From assembly GCA_963970005.1 (NCBI GenBank), contig CAXAMN010003947.1, positions 255,820 through 319,819 of the forward strand: a stretch of DNA of 64,000 nt, given 5' to 3'. Below the pieces are notes generated by a model. It saw only the letters and a list, made by a program, of their open reading frames with translations, was not told the DNA's origin and ran no database searches. Shown here piece after piece: positions 45,057-53,411 of this stretch. The translations under genes and the position numbers were made by a program. Position 1 is the stretch's first letter; each line of letters opens with the position of its first letter. Origin of the DNA: Durusdinium trenchii (lineage: Eukaryota; Sar; Dinophyceae; Suessiales; Symbiodiniaceae).

Positions 45057-48000
45057 CTGATCAAAGGGCATGTCCCCGGTCATCAGTATGTACCTTGCAG
45101 GTCGCTGCAGATCGATGGCCCCGAAAACGCCGGAGAACTTCGCACTTGGTCAATTTTGAGCCAAAACATCCTTGACAATCCTTGGCAATCCTTGGAGCGA
45201 TCGTACAAAAAGACAAGGAAAAAACAACAAGAAGTCCCCCCAGAGCCTTTTAGCAAGCACATCCAAGACTTCGCTGCTGGAATCTTGAATTCGCTCAATT
45301 CGTCCACCCTGAAACATGGCGAATACACCCAAGATCCCCCAATATGTTCGCCTTCTGCGTCTTCCACGTCTTCACACCACACACAACACGATACGGCGAT
45401 ACGGTTGTGGGTCTATTCATGTCTATTCATATCTATTCATGTTTCATGGCATAGATGGTCGGACCCGCCCAAAAGGGGAAAATAGAAAACCTCTCGGCTG
45501 TCCTCGTAACCCTCGTAACCCTCGTAACCCTCGTACTCTTCCGGCGCACAGGATCACTCCCACGCTCCATAAGTCGGACCTCGGTCCCGGTTCCGGTTCC
45601 GGTGGCTGCGCGGGGTGACCCGGTTCGGTGACGCAAGTGGTGCGCCAAGGTGTGCGTGGAGTGGCACCGTGACTCCAGCGGTCGGTGAAGGGTGTCTTTG
45701 GTGTGGTCGCTTTGGGTCGGTGAGGGTGTTTTTGGTCGGTGTTTTCCATGTGAAGTGGTGTCCATGCTTGCATGCTTGGCCTTCTCTTGCACCTCAAACG
45801 CCTCGAAAAGACTCGAACGGCCATGAACCGCTCGGTGCCTGTCGAACCGCTCGGCTCCCGCGCGCGGGCGAATAGTCGCCTTGCAACGCCTCCGGGGCCA
45901 AGTAGCCTCGGCGCGAAGGATCGGGTCAGGGTGGATCCCTTTTTTTCGGCGCGAATGAGCTCGTTGCTTCGAGAACCAAGATCTTGAGATTCCGTTTTTT
46001 TGGGGGAGGAGGAGCCTGGCAGGAGCCTGAAAATGCCAGCATCGCCGGTCGATCCAAAAGAGCCCCCTCTGCTGGTCTGTCCCAAGAGTAGGCACAACCA
46101 CTCTCCTTCTTTGTTCTTATCCCTACAGTTCAATGCGAGAAGGGATGCTCGAACTCAACTAGAACTCAATCTCTAAACCACCTCCCCTTGACAGATGAAA
46201 CCTTGAAGATATCTCAGCAGACTCCAGATGTCTGCCATAACTTCCTCTAGGTCTCTCAGTCTCAGTCAATCAAATACCTGATCTCATTGGAAAACTCCCC
46301 GACCTAGGGAACAAAGGGCCTTACTACTAGGAGCAAGAAGCTACTAGGAACAAGTGCATCGCTTCTAGTAACAAGTGCCTTACTACTAGTGACAAGAAGC
46401 TGCTTCTTGCGACGACGCCCATCAGATGGCCCTCTGTCTCGGTGCACGGCCCAGGGTGCCCACGACGTGTTTGGCCCGTGGAGATTTCGGCTCGTACCTC
46501 GAAACACCGAAACCGCCGGGGGGCGGTAGGCTACGGGTTGGAGGGAAAACAGCTTTTAGTGCGGTTGAAACTGTGGGTCTGCTAATACTATACTTTTGTC
46601 AAGAAGGGAATTACTTTCATCCAACTGTGCCTGTGAATTGGTTCAAAACGTCGGGTGAATCTGGCAAAGGCTGCGAAGTCCCCTGCCCCAAGGCATCAAA
46701 ATAGAATTCAGAAAAAGGTTCCAAACAAAGTTGCCAATGATATCTAGGACATTCTTGGACAAAGCAATCTCTTCCCCGACCTTGCACATGGAAAAAAGGC
46801 TTCCAGCGCACTCTAAGCAGGTGTCGAAGTCAATCAGCTTCACGGCCCTGAGCGTGACCAGCGACCGCGAAAACGCCATAAAACGCCCTATGTCTTCGGT
46901 GTTGGGACATCCATCAGATTCCAGGGCTCACATTCACCACTGGGCCCCCGGCTTCTTGCTCGCCGGCGTCTTCGGAGAGTTCGGCTCGTTGGAAGTGTCG
47001 TGAAACATGATGTTCTCCGGCCTAGCAAAAGCTCAAGAACCTTTGAAGAGACGCCTTTCCATTTGGTAGTAGTCTTTGAGTGTCTTTGAGTACTGTAAGC
47101 TTTGTGGCGTAGTGACTTGACAACTTGACACCATGTGACCGTGCGCCGCATCTGCTTCTCCAACTGGGTCCACTCAGGCACTGGCTTGATGTCGCGGTGG
47201 ATCAAGCCCCTGCAGAGGTCCGCAACTCTTTTTTCACTCCCCAGGCGCAACCGAACACTGAAAATCTGAAGCAAAGAAGCGCCCCGAAACAGATCAGTCT
47301 GAACAGTCGCACCTCTTGACCCATCCCCTTTCCAGAGTTTTCTTCTGTTTTTCCTCATCTTTCGATGAGTCGCGGCATGTGGCGACTGCTGTGGGGGGGG
47401 GGCCCATGTGGCGAATCGAACCCCCTTGGCTCCACCCACATCGGACGTCACCCCTTGCCCCGTGTCTGACGTCTCTCTTTAAAGGGTCATGAAGCAAAGC
47501 GCAGCTTGGTGGTACGCTTCGCTTTCAGAAATAACGGTCATTGGCCGTGACCGAAACGATGGAGCCTGGAATGGATGTGGTCCACCGCTTCTAGGATCTC
47601 TCGCATGATCCGCTTACACTCCCGCTCTGGGACATCCTGCATCGATCGAGCGATCGGATTGGTCAATCCGAGAGTGCGTGCGGAAGCCGGAGGTGTCAAT
47701 TGGAACAGGACATAGATCGACTGCTCTAGACTGACGAACCACGGTGGCCTTCAGATATTCCTGTTGTTAGCCAAGGTCACATTGATGAGGCCAAAAGGGG
47801 TTGGAAACAGGTGGAATAGTACCTTGCTGTCTGCAAGGTGTATGATCTGCTGGTAGTGCCACCCCACGCCCACAGTTTCGCTCGGTCCGTTTCAGTCTGG
47901 AGGAAGTCGAAGAGCTCTCCGCCGCTACAGCGGGTCTGGCGAAAACACCGTGTGTATTAGTGTATCATGCACAAAGAATGGCAAAGAATGAAGCAAGTGT

Positions 48001-49454
48001 TTGTTTGGAGTAGAGGATAGAGGCGTATATATGGGTTCAGGTCGGCAGTTTTGGGGTGGTCAGATCGTCCTGCAGCTCTAAACAACCACTGCGAAAAGGG
48101 AAGCTTTGGGAGGTTTGCTTGAGTGGAATGGCGGGCTTGTTTGAGTGGAAACATGTCCCAAATGCTCTAGCTGAGTCAATGTGTAAAGGCAACGGCTGGC
48201 TAGCGGCTATATATTAGCCATATGTGCAAAAAAAATAACAAAAACTGAGTCAATGGTAGGAAAAAAATCATGTTCCACCACAAAACATATAACTCATGCA
48301 AAAAGATGCAGAAAGTAAAGTCAGGGCGACCATTACAATGTAGTAGTTCCTCTCGTCCTGAATGACCTGAATTGTATCGGGCTAGGATCCGCAAATGTTG
48401 GAAAACACAAGGCGAATGCAGCAAATGCCCAACACATCACCAGCGCCACTCAGCATCACTCCAACCACTGAAGACAGATCCTGGGGCCTCTGACTTCTTT
48501 CAATCCCAAGACGTTATGGTGACCCTCCAGGTTCAGCATCCGCGTCAACAGGGACTGCCACACCTCGGCGAAAGAAAAAGAGAATCACCACGGACCCCGG
48601 ACCGCCTGGAGATCATCCAGAACTGCCTCCCAAACTCGCAGCCAAACTTTACTGTTCAAGGGCCCCCACAGTCTCCCCGCCCACGGCAAAGTTCCTGGCC
48701 ATGCTGGTGCATGTTACGCTGCATGTTCTCTCATGTCACGTCGAAATGGCTCGAATTCATCAGACATGCATGGATTTTTCATCGGACTGACAAACCATCG
48801 AAATTAGTAATTAGTTCTTCAAAATCCTTTCTTGGCCATTCATCTGACCACGTGTTCCTCCTTCAAAGCCCCGACCATTCCGGACACAACTTGCCTGGCA
48901 CGCATCTTGACAATCCTGGGCCGAATCTCGGTGTTGAGCTTAAAGCTGCATGCGACAGCGATCACCAAAGTCAGCAACACGAATTGGCTCCAAAGGGTCT
49001 GAACAGAAAGAATCCCCAGTCACCATGGACTTCGTCTGCGCCAAGTCATGTTGATTCAGGTTGGTTCTTCGGGCTCCGTCTGACTCCCCTTCAATCCTAT
49101 GCTGGGTTCAAAACATTGTGGATCAAAACCCAGACCCCCCTGGACCATGGTGCACACTTTTGTCGTTCATGTTGGCCTTCAGGTTGCGCCCAAATGCCAT
49201 CAATCAAGGTCCCCACACTTTGACCACACACATCCACAAATGTCCAGATGATGTTCAGATTGGATGTCTGATGTTGACTCTTGATTCATCAAAAGACATA
49301 TGAAGAGGTCTTGAGATTCATGGGGGCGTGAGGTTAACCAGAGGCTTTTGCAATCCAAAAATGGAGAAAATCGTATTGCTCGATCGTCTCTGTTCCCATT
49401 CTGCGGCCCAGGTGGCACATCCTCACCGCTCGGCTTGTAGATCGCCTTCCAAAC
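45057..49454 (-). CDS. Protein kinase with DFD motif, CDPK-like, at least eleven small exons
   Basis: Minus-strand exons: 49454-49427 (VWKAIYKPS), 48524-48495 (GHHNVLGLKE), 48365-48330 (VIQDERNYYIVM), 47935-47888 (CSGGELFDFLQTET), 47636-47566 (PERECKRIMREILEAVDHIH), 47209-47182 (GLIHRDIKP), 46847-46812 (AVKLIDFDTCL), 46497-46451 (YEPKSPRAKHVVGT), 45906-45864 (GYLAPEALQGDYSPA), 45579-45550 (SDLWSVGVI) and 45093-about 45057 (YILMTGDMPFD). They follow kinase subdomains from the glycine-loop strand to subdomain X with matching phase from 48524 on. HRD-IKP is intact. The magnesium loop is DFD, not DFG, as I recall from a CDPK-like group of alveolates. Exons are 28-71 nt. Donors are GT, GC or GA, and acceptors nearly all AG|G. 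The VAVK lysine exon and the C-terminal exons were not found, so activity and calcium domains are undetermined. Confidence 0.8.
45502..45602. repeat. Short tandem repeats around kinase exon 10
   Basis: CCTCGTAAC is repeated three times and a fourth time partly at 45502-45536, and (CCGGTT)n is at 45585-45602. They flank the 30-nt kinase exon at 45550-45579 on both sides. Confidence 0.75.
46311..46400. repeat. Dispersed CTACTAGGAACAAG repeat
   Basis: Contains CTACTAGGAACAAGTGCATC and GCTTCTAGTAACAAGTGCC, near identical to the 93-bp unit at 6841-6933. It lies in the kinase intron between the exons at 46497-46451 and 45906-45864. Confidence 0.8.
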
Positions 49455-50249
49455 CTGCGTCTGACCTCAGTTTCCACATGAGCGATTGTCAAATTTTGTT
49501 GTGGAGTTGCAGTTCATCAGGATTTGGTGAGTGTATTATCGTTTTTCTCACAACCGTCACGTTATCGTTTTTGGCGAGTGTGGGATTCTTTTTTGAGCAA
49601 AACATGCATTTTGAACTTCCATGACCACGTGGTGAAGCAGGGCAGAGGTCGGTGAAAGCTATGGGTCTGCCACGGTCGAACGAACGGAGAATGAATGATG
49701 CGAAATGATCTAAATGAGTAACTTATAAAAAGGTCGTGCATCAATGGAGTTAGTAATATGTTTAAATACGACAGGTATTGGTGGTTTCAGCAAATCAAAA
49801 GAATAAAAACAAAAGTATATTCTATACGGATCTTGAATGATCTTGAGCTGAATAATCATGGTTGAGGGTTCTGAAAATGTTGGACTGCCTGGCTCAAAAG
49901 CACCTTCCCAAGCCTTCAATCTCTAAACAAATCAGACTCTGGAACATATCTGCACATATCTACACAGCTTGAAAGCAGCGTCAGGCTCTGGCTGCCGACA
50001 TCGTGGAGGCATTTCTGCAATTCGTACTGATCCTCCAGGTATCTCCAAAAACGCAAGCATTTCTGCTCTTTGTCAACACATCCTGGCTAGTGACCTCTTG
50101 GAATCCACACCTTTAGCACAGTGTGTGAGTTGGGACTGTAGGCTTCGTCACTTTCCCTTCGTCATGTTCCCTTCACATCCCAAACCGACCGCTCCGCGTC
50201 TCTCTCCGTGTCTCGCTCCGCGTCTCGCGAACGCCGACTCACGAACTTC
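49455..50249. other. Likely kinase intron; possible beta-1 exon
   Basis: On the minus strand at about 50033-50003, AG|G is followed by DQYELQKCLHD, which could be the first kinase strand before the glycine loop, but no junction was confirmed. Confidence 0.3.
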
Positions 50250-50429
50250 CTAGCCACCTCTTCGCTTAGCTGGCGAAGGCCGCCGTCGGTTCACCCCAGC
50301 ATGGCGGTCCTCGACTTTCTCATCGGGTTTCAGTATCCTTTCAGCAAACTCTTCCAGCACAAACTCTGTGGGAGGCAAAGCTTCAGGCACGCTGCGAGGC
50401 AATTGAGGCAATGCTTCAGAAATATCCGG
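50250..50429 (-). CDS. Candidate exon, possible N-terminal region of the kinase or end of the upstream gene
   Basis: After a TACCCAG acceptor the minus strand is open for 59 codons to a TAG: PDISEALPQLPRSVPEALPP then TEFVLEEFAERILKPDEKVE and a basic tail. There is no ATG. A GTGAAC donor after DRHAG, or GTGGCT after KRRG, could end it before the stop, making it an upstream exon of the kinase gene. Otherwise it is the 3' end of another gene. It lies only 216 bp from the copia element. Confidence 0.45.
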   Translation of the reverse strand, partial: PDISEALPQLPRSVPEALPPTEFVLEEFAERILKPDEKVEDRHAGVNRRRPSPAKRRGG

Positions 50430-50639
50430 CTGGGTACAAAGTGAAATTGATATCTGACTGTTGTATCTTTGGACCTATGACCTATGGTCTTTGAATGTCT
50501 TTGACACATTGGGAAACTGAATCTTGCGAGGCTTGAAGCAAAGAATCTTTGCTGTTCTCAGAATTGCTTACAACAACCCCTTTGAACCCTTGAAGGCAAA
50601 AGCATAACGTCGGCAACTGCTGGCATGCTGGCCCATCTT

Positions 50640-50644
50640 CTTGC
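50640..50644. repeat. Target site duplication, left copy
   Basis: CTTGC directly outside the left LTR, matched by CTTGC at 59939-59943. Five bases is the usual copia duplication. Confidence 0.75.
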
Positions 50645-50848
50645 TCACGACAAAGTTCGTGCGGTAGCAACTTCTCGATTTGTGCGGTCGGCTCGATCGA
50701 CCTAAAACACAGCCATGCCCATCGCGCGCGCTTTTCTGAGGGCGAAACAAAGCGTAAGGCTCAGTGGCCAACTTGGGAGTAAGGGGCCACAGAATGGAGA
50801 AGCTGGTGCGAGGGGGTCCGTCACGTGTCATGAAGCTCGTGAATTTCA
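50645..50848 (-). repeat. 3' LTR (left copy)
   Basis: 204 bp. Read on the minus strand it starts TGAAATTCACGAGC and ends GTCGTGA. It matches the right copy at 203 of 204 positions. Codons for the last residues of the RNase H frame and its stop lie inside it. Confidence 0.92.
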
Positions 50849-51789
50849 CTGGTCTTTGTTTTCGAAGCACCAGCCTCCCGCAACTGCGACCATGGGCTTT
50901 GAAGCCAAGCTTGTAGGTTGTCTCTCAACCGCTTGTCTTCTTTCGTCAAGCCGTCGGCATGCATCTTTTCAGTCGGCACCCAATGCATGTCAGCGGGTGC
51001 TATCGACTGCTGTACGCTCCTGATTTGGAGCAGGCTTCTTCGGTCGCTGACCGAAGGGTTCTCACTGACCACACAGTCATAAAGACTTTTGCAGTCGGAA
51101 ATCTGCTTCTGTGGCATTCTGCAGCCCAATTTATGAGCTGGCTGCAAGTACAAAAGCTCGCTCAAGCAAGCATTCACATGGCATCCTCTATCGGTGCCTT
51201 CATCAGCTGCCACGGCTTCTGAAGCCAAAGTGGATCTACACACCCTAGGGCTGCGACCCGACTTCCAGTCGGTCAAAACACAAGGGGTCACGGTCTCAGT
51301 GACCTCAGGAGGGCACAGCGTCACCAAGACGCCATATTGGCTGCTGAAGTTGAGGGCATTTGCCCATGCGGAGTCTGCGTACACCAGCACTATGGTGTTC
51401 TTGTTCAGGTGGATGCCAGGCAGCACTATGCCGGAGTCCATGGTGGCCATAGTGAACTGCAAAGCTTCACCTAAGTTCTTGAGATCTCTGAAACATGTTT
51501 CGCCTCCCTTGTTCGAGAGGCTTGTCACAGCAGCAAGCTCCGGGCGGCTTTGCGAAGCAACCCATTGCAAACATCCAGCCATCGACCGGAATTCTTTCCA
51601 GCCTTCAACCGTGAGCTTCTGGTCCATCTTGCCAGGAACAGGTCGAGGTGGCTCCATCGTTTTGCAGAACTCTTGCTGTGTCACTTTCACCTTCCATTCG
51701 TTCTGCTCTTCATAGAGGGTGATCTCCTTGCCTCTGTAGGTGCCCTTGTTGCTGCCGTCAAGCTTGGTCACACTGCCCCATTCCAGCAT
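50821..51789 (-). CDS. Copia pol segment 3: RNase H
   Basis: 322 codons from an ATG at 51789. It starts with the RT thumb and connection and carries the RNase H acidic residues at about D139 (VYADSAWAN), E191 (TLASEAVAADEG), D232 (SDCKSLYD) and D279 (HADGLTK). HWVPTEKMHADGLTK is the typical copia end box. RNase H removes the RNA template during cDNA synthesis. The frame is -1 relative to the preceding RT segment, overlapping it by 22 nt. The stop lies in the 3' LTR. All catalytic residues are present, so only the frame break impairs it. Confidence 0.88.
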   Translation of the reverse strand: MLEWGSVTKLDGSNKGTYRGKEITLYEEQNEWKVKVTQQEFCKTMEPPRPVPGKMDQKLTVEGWKEFRSMAGCLQWVASQSRPELAAVTSLSNKGGETCFRDLKNLGEALQFTMATMDSGIVLPGIHLNKNTIVLVYADSAWANALNFSSQYGVLVTLCPPEVTETVTPCVLTDWKSGRSPRVCRSTLASEAVAADEGTDRGCHVNACLSELLYLQPAHKLGCRMPQKQISDCKSLYDCVVSENPSVSDRRSLLQIRSVQQSIAPADMHWVPTEKMHADGLTKEDKRLRDNLQAWLQSPWSQLREAGASKTKTSEIHELHDT

Positions 51790-53408
51790 TTCTCAAGGGC
51801 TTCCAACTTGAAGCTTTCGGAGTAAACTGCCAAAAAATCGTCCACATGGACGATCAGCGCACAGTCTATCTTTTCCTCACCTGAGTGCAGTGAGGTGTGG
51901 TAAAACAAGCAACGGTCCAGGTCGTGCATCTTGAAGTCGTGTTTGTGCAGCACTGAACAAACATGCTTGTACCAAACGCGAGGTGCGTTAGCAAGCCCGT
52001 AGCAGTTTCCTGTCACCAGGTAGAGCTTGGCTGCGAAGCAGCCAGACTGCTTCACCAAAGGATCCTCAGGAGGCTGCATATAAAGCGGCTGATTGTTCCT
52101 TTCCTCAGTCGCTTGTTGTCCCTGGAGGAAGGCATTCTTGGCGTCTGAAATCCAACAAAACCATTTCTCTGAAGTGCCGTTGAATCTTCTGTTGGAGCCG
52201 GAGGCCAAAATGGCGAGAAGCAAAAACTCGGAGGTCCGTGAAGGTGTTGGTGAATCTCTACTCAGGGAGGTGATGTCAGGATCTGCGCAGCCGATCAAAA
52301 CACATCGAGCCTTAGCAGCCAGGGTGCCGATACCGCGGTTCTTGTCGCGGTATGCCACGCGAGAGCGCAGCACTCGTCGCCGCAAAATGCGGTCTTTGAA
52401 GATCCGTTCAGCTTCATCGGAGGGTACGGGTTGCACTCCGGACCATCGCTGCCAGCCATCGAACTCCTTCTGAATGGCAAGGATGTACTTGTCGATGGTC
52501 ATCTTATCCATCAGCATGATGGAACGCCATGGGATCTCCTTTTCATATTGCTTCTGCTCTTGGCGGGTTCTCACCTTGACATTGCTGAGGGTCAACTGCT
52601 CATCATCAGAGGTCTCAGCATCGGAGACTTTGGGGTCTCCATCTTTCACCTCTTGCTCCCGCTGGACGCTGTTGAGGTAGAAAGTCATGTAGATCTGTGA
52701 TCTGTGGAAGCCAACAGTGTCAGGGCTTCCGTCAAAGCCTGGGAACTTCAGGCACATGGTGTTGTCGTCGAAGATGTCCCATCGGTGCGTGAACATCACC
52801 GACGCCAGCATAGCGTCAAAGGGCCTTTTGGCCGGCATGTCGGGCAGGAGTGCTTCAGTGGGCATACCATCTCCTTGACCGGCGCTTGCTGAAGCTGTGG
52901 CTTGCTCTGGAGCCGGGGTGTTTCCACTGTTTTCGGTTGCTTCTCCTGCTGCAGGTGTGAGAGGCGCAGATGCTGGTCTTTGTTTTTCATCTGCATCTCT
53001 GAGAGCTGATTGTTCAGCTGGTGCCGGTGTAGCTGGTTGTTCAAGCGTGAGCTTGACTCTTGGTGCTGGTGAACGGGATCTGGCGATTCTCCTTCTTGGA
53101 GTTGGAGGCATTGGTGTCGCGGGCGCGCCAAACTGTTGGTATGTTGGCGAACTCACATTGATGGTGACCCGTCGCTGGTCATAGTTCTGCTGTTGCTGCT
53201 GAATCACTTGAGGGCTGACAGCAGCACGGTCTTCAGATCGTTGAGGTACTGGAAGACGAAGACCTGTTGGTGGTAAAGCCGTCGATGGAAGCATTGTGCC
53301 TTCAGCAGGTACTTCAGGGCTGGCCACTTCAACGGGCAATCGCTTCCGGAAAAATGTTGCGGTGCCTGTCCAAGGCTGCTCGTAGAACTTTGCAGATCTC
53401 TCATCACG
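51768..53408 (-). CDS. Copia pol segment 2: reverse transcriptase
   Basis: The frame is open from just after a TAG at 53411-53409 and is the same frame as the upstream integrase segment, so it reads as its continuation. The first 170 residues or so are Pro/Gln/Ala-rich spacer. RT boxes follow: KARCVLIG, then SDAKNAFLQG, GLANAPRVWY and IVHVDDFLAVY. Counted from the TTG at 53339 the catalytic aspartates are about residues 399, 500 and 501. The frame ends early, in the RT thumb, where reading moves to the -1 frame. RT makes the cDNA from element RNA in virus-like particles. Confidence 0.88.
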   Translation of the reverse strand, partial: RDERSAKFYEQPWTGTATFFRKRLPVEVASPEVPAEGTMLPSTALPPTGLRLPVPQRSEDRAAVSPQVIQQQQQNYDQRRVTINVSSPTYQQFGAPATPMPPTPRRRIARSRSPAPRVKLTLEQPATPAPAEQSALRDADEKQRPASAPLTPAAGEATENSGNTPAPEQATASASAGQGDGMPTEALLPDMPAKRPFDAMLASVMFTHRWDIFDDNTMCLKFPGFDGSPDTVGFHRSQIYMTFYLNSVQREQEVKDGDPKVSDAETSDDEQLTLSNVKVRTRQEQKQYEKEIPWRSIMLMDKMTIDKYILAIQKEFDGWQRWSGVQPVPSDEAERIFKDRILRRRVLRSRVAYRDKNRGIGTLAAKARCVLIGCADPDITSLSRDSPTPSRTSEFLLLAILASGSNRRFNGTSEKWFCWISDAKNAFLQGQQATEERNNQPLYMQPPEDPLVKQSGCFAAKLYLVTGNCYGLANAPRVWYKHVCSVLHKHDFKMHDLDRCLFYHTSLHSGEEKIDCALIVHVDDFLAVYSESFKLEALEKCWNGAV

Positions 53409-53411
53409 CTA
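53409..53411 (-). other. In-frame TAG between integrase and RT
   Basis: A single amber codon interrupts an otherwise continuous frame: ...EQPEIDQ before it and RDERSAKFYEQPW after it, without frame change. It may be a mutation, a readthrough site or an error. Confidence 0.85.

Noticed and set aside
44870-45064. Minus-strand frame that looks like an N-terminal membrane anchor (IALLSAALWLLCGFAWILLF)
   Set aside because: It starts at TTG and is the wrong frame of the kinase exon at 45093-45057, which reads YILMTGDMPFD.
45158-45172. Minus-strand TTTTGGCTCAA, matching part of the dinoflagellate spliced leader
   Set aside because: Only 11 bases match, the final G and the preceding CCA are absent, and it does not adjoin a gene start. 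Another partial match near 8398 is equally weak.
48372-49223. The longest plus-strand open frame outside the retrotransposon (283 codons)
   Set aside because: It begins at TTG, has no recognisable motif, and overlaps the antisense of the kinase gene, whose exon at 48495-48524 lies within it. Treated as a shadow.
50646-50850. Taking the full 205-bp shared block as the LTR
   Set aside because: The last two shared bases (CT, plus strand) are explained by the CTTGC target duplication on one side and chance on the other. Shifting the edge gives an LTR starting TG and a perfect 5-bp duplication.
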